A stretch of DNA of 6,355 nucleotides, taken from NCBI GenBank assembly GCA_031278025.1, contig JAITLF010000268.1:1-6355 (forward strand), written 5' to 3'. Both the position numbers and the translations under genes were made by a program. The stretch comes from Treponema sp. (GTDB lineage: Bacteria > Spirochaetota > Spirochaetia > Treponematales > Breznakiellaceae). Positions 6,198-6,355 of this stretch are shown piece after piece. The notes beneath the pieces are model-generated. The model did no database searches and was not told the DNA's origin. It worked only from the letters and a program-made list of their open reading frames with translations. The first letter of the stretch is position 1. The number at the start of each line of letters is the position of its first letter.

Positions 6198-6355
6198 GGT
6201 CCGCAGACCTGGGTCTGGAAGCTCCGGACCCAGGTCAGGAACTTCAAGACCCAGGTCTGGAACTTCAAGACCCAGGTCTGGAACTTCAAGACCCAGGTCT
6301 GGAACTTCAAGACCCAGGTCTGGAACTTCAAGACCCAGGTCTGGAACTTCAAGAC
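6198..6355. repeat. 21-bp tandem repeat array of near-palindromic units, continuing past the window
   Basis: Five identical 21-bp units start at 6240, 6261, 6282, 6303 and 6324, and an 11-base partial unit starts at 6345. Two decayed units lie on the carA side: 6219-6239 (16 of 21 bases match) and 6198-6218 (12 of 21). Each unit boundary is a near palindrome of 19 bases, GGTCTGGAACTTCAAGACC, with eight of nine pairs complementary (for example 6254-6272), plus two bases. Twenty-one bp equals about two helical turns. The minus strand reads open as repeated KFQTWVL, but this has no ribosome binding site and simply reflects a unit length divisible by three. Confidence 0.95.

Noticed and set aside
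6044..6352. 102-residue minus-strand frame with KFQTWVL repeats
   Set aside because: It arises from a 21-bp unit without stops, has no ribosome binding site at its start, and runs on into the AT-richer carA upstream region with no recognisable domain.
1..6355. Composite transposon or insertion element bounded by the two arrays
   Set aside because: The arrays are not identical or inverted copies, there is no transposase or integrase, and the genes between are core metabolism and a transporter.

Overview
This window holds an ordinary pyrimidine/arginine biosynthesis operon and a divergent membrane transporter, bracketed by two tandem repeat arrays. The operon is carA-carB on the minus strand, encoding the small and large subunits of glutamine-dependent carbamoyl-phosphate synthetase. 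The transporter, on the plus strand, belongs to the dicarboxylate/amino acid:cation symporter (DAACS/SDF) family. DNA is GC-rich, genes are tightly packed with 4-bp overlaps, and Shine-Dalgarno sequences are clear, so this is a bacterial chromosome. A spirochaete of the treponeme group is my best guess, from the style of the divergent symporter and the repeat-rich intergenic DNA. This is recall-based and weak; the CarAB type would also fit some Bacteroidota.

Layout. Positions 1-265 are a very GC-rich tandem array with a 42-bp unit made of two related halves of about 21 bp. Positions 266-330 are a short leader with a candidate -10 box so close to the ATG that the transporter mRNA may be leaderless. 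Positions 331-1563 (+) are the transporter. It meets carB tail-to-tail, the two stop codons sharing one CTAG, so there is no room for an intergenic terminator. Positions 1560-4832 (-) are carB and 4829-5992 (-) are carA, joined by an ATGA overlap. Positions 5993-6197 are the carA upstream region, with a candidate promoter, an inverted repeat around its -35, a 13-bp palindrome and a direct repeat. Positions 6198-6355 are a second tandem array with an exact 21-bp unit, which runs off the window.

Function. CarA releases ammonia from glutamine. CarB combines it with bicarbonate and two ATP to make carbamoyl phosphate for pyrimidine and arginine synthesis. Both subunits read like the glutaminase and synthetase parts of the eukaryotic CAD protein rather than like E. 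coli CarAB. The transporter has no evident pathway link to carAB and has lost the family's best-known ion- and substrate-binding motifs.

Most unusual: the two flanking arrays differ in sequence but share a period of about 21 bp, a recurring AGACC core and an 11-bp lead-in. No new multi-gene system is visible. Long open frames antisense to carA and carB look like GC-rich shadows.
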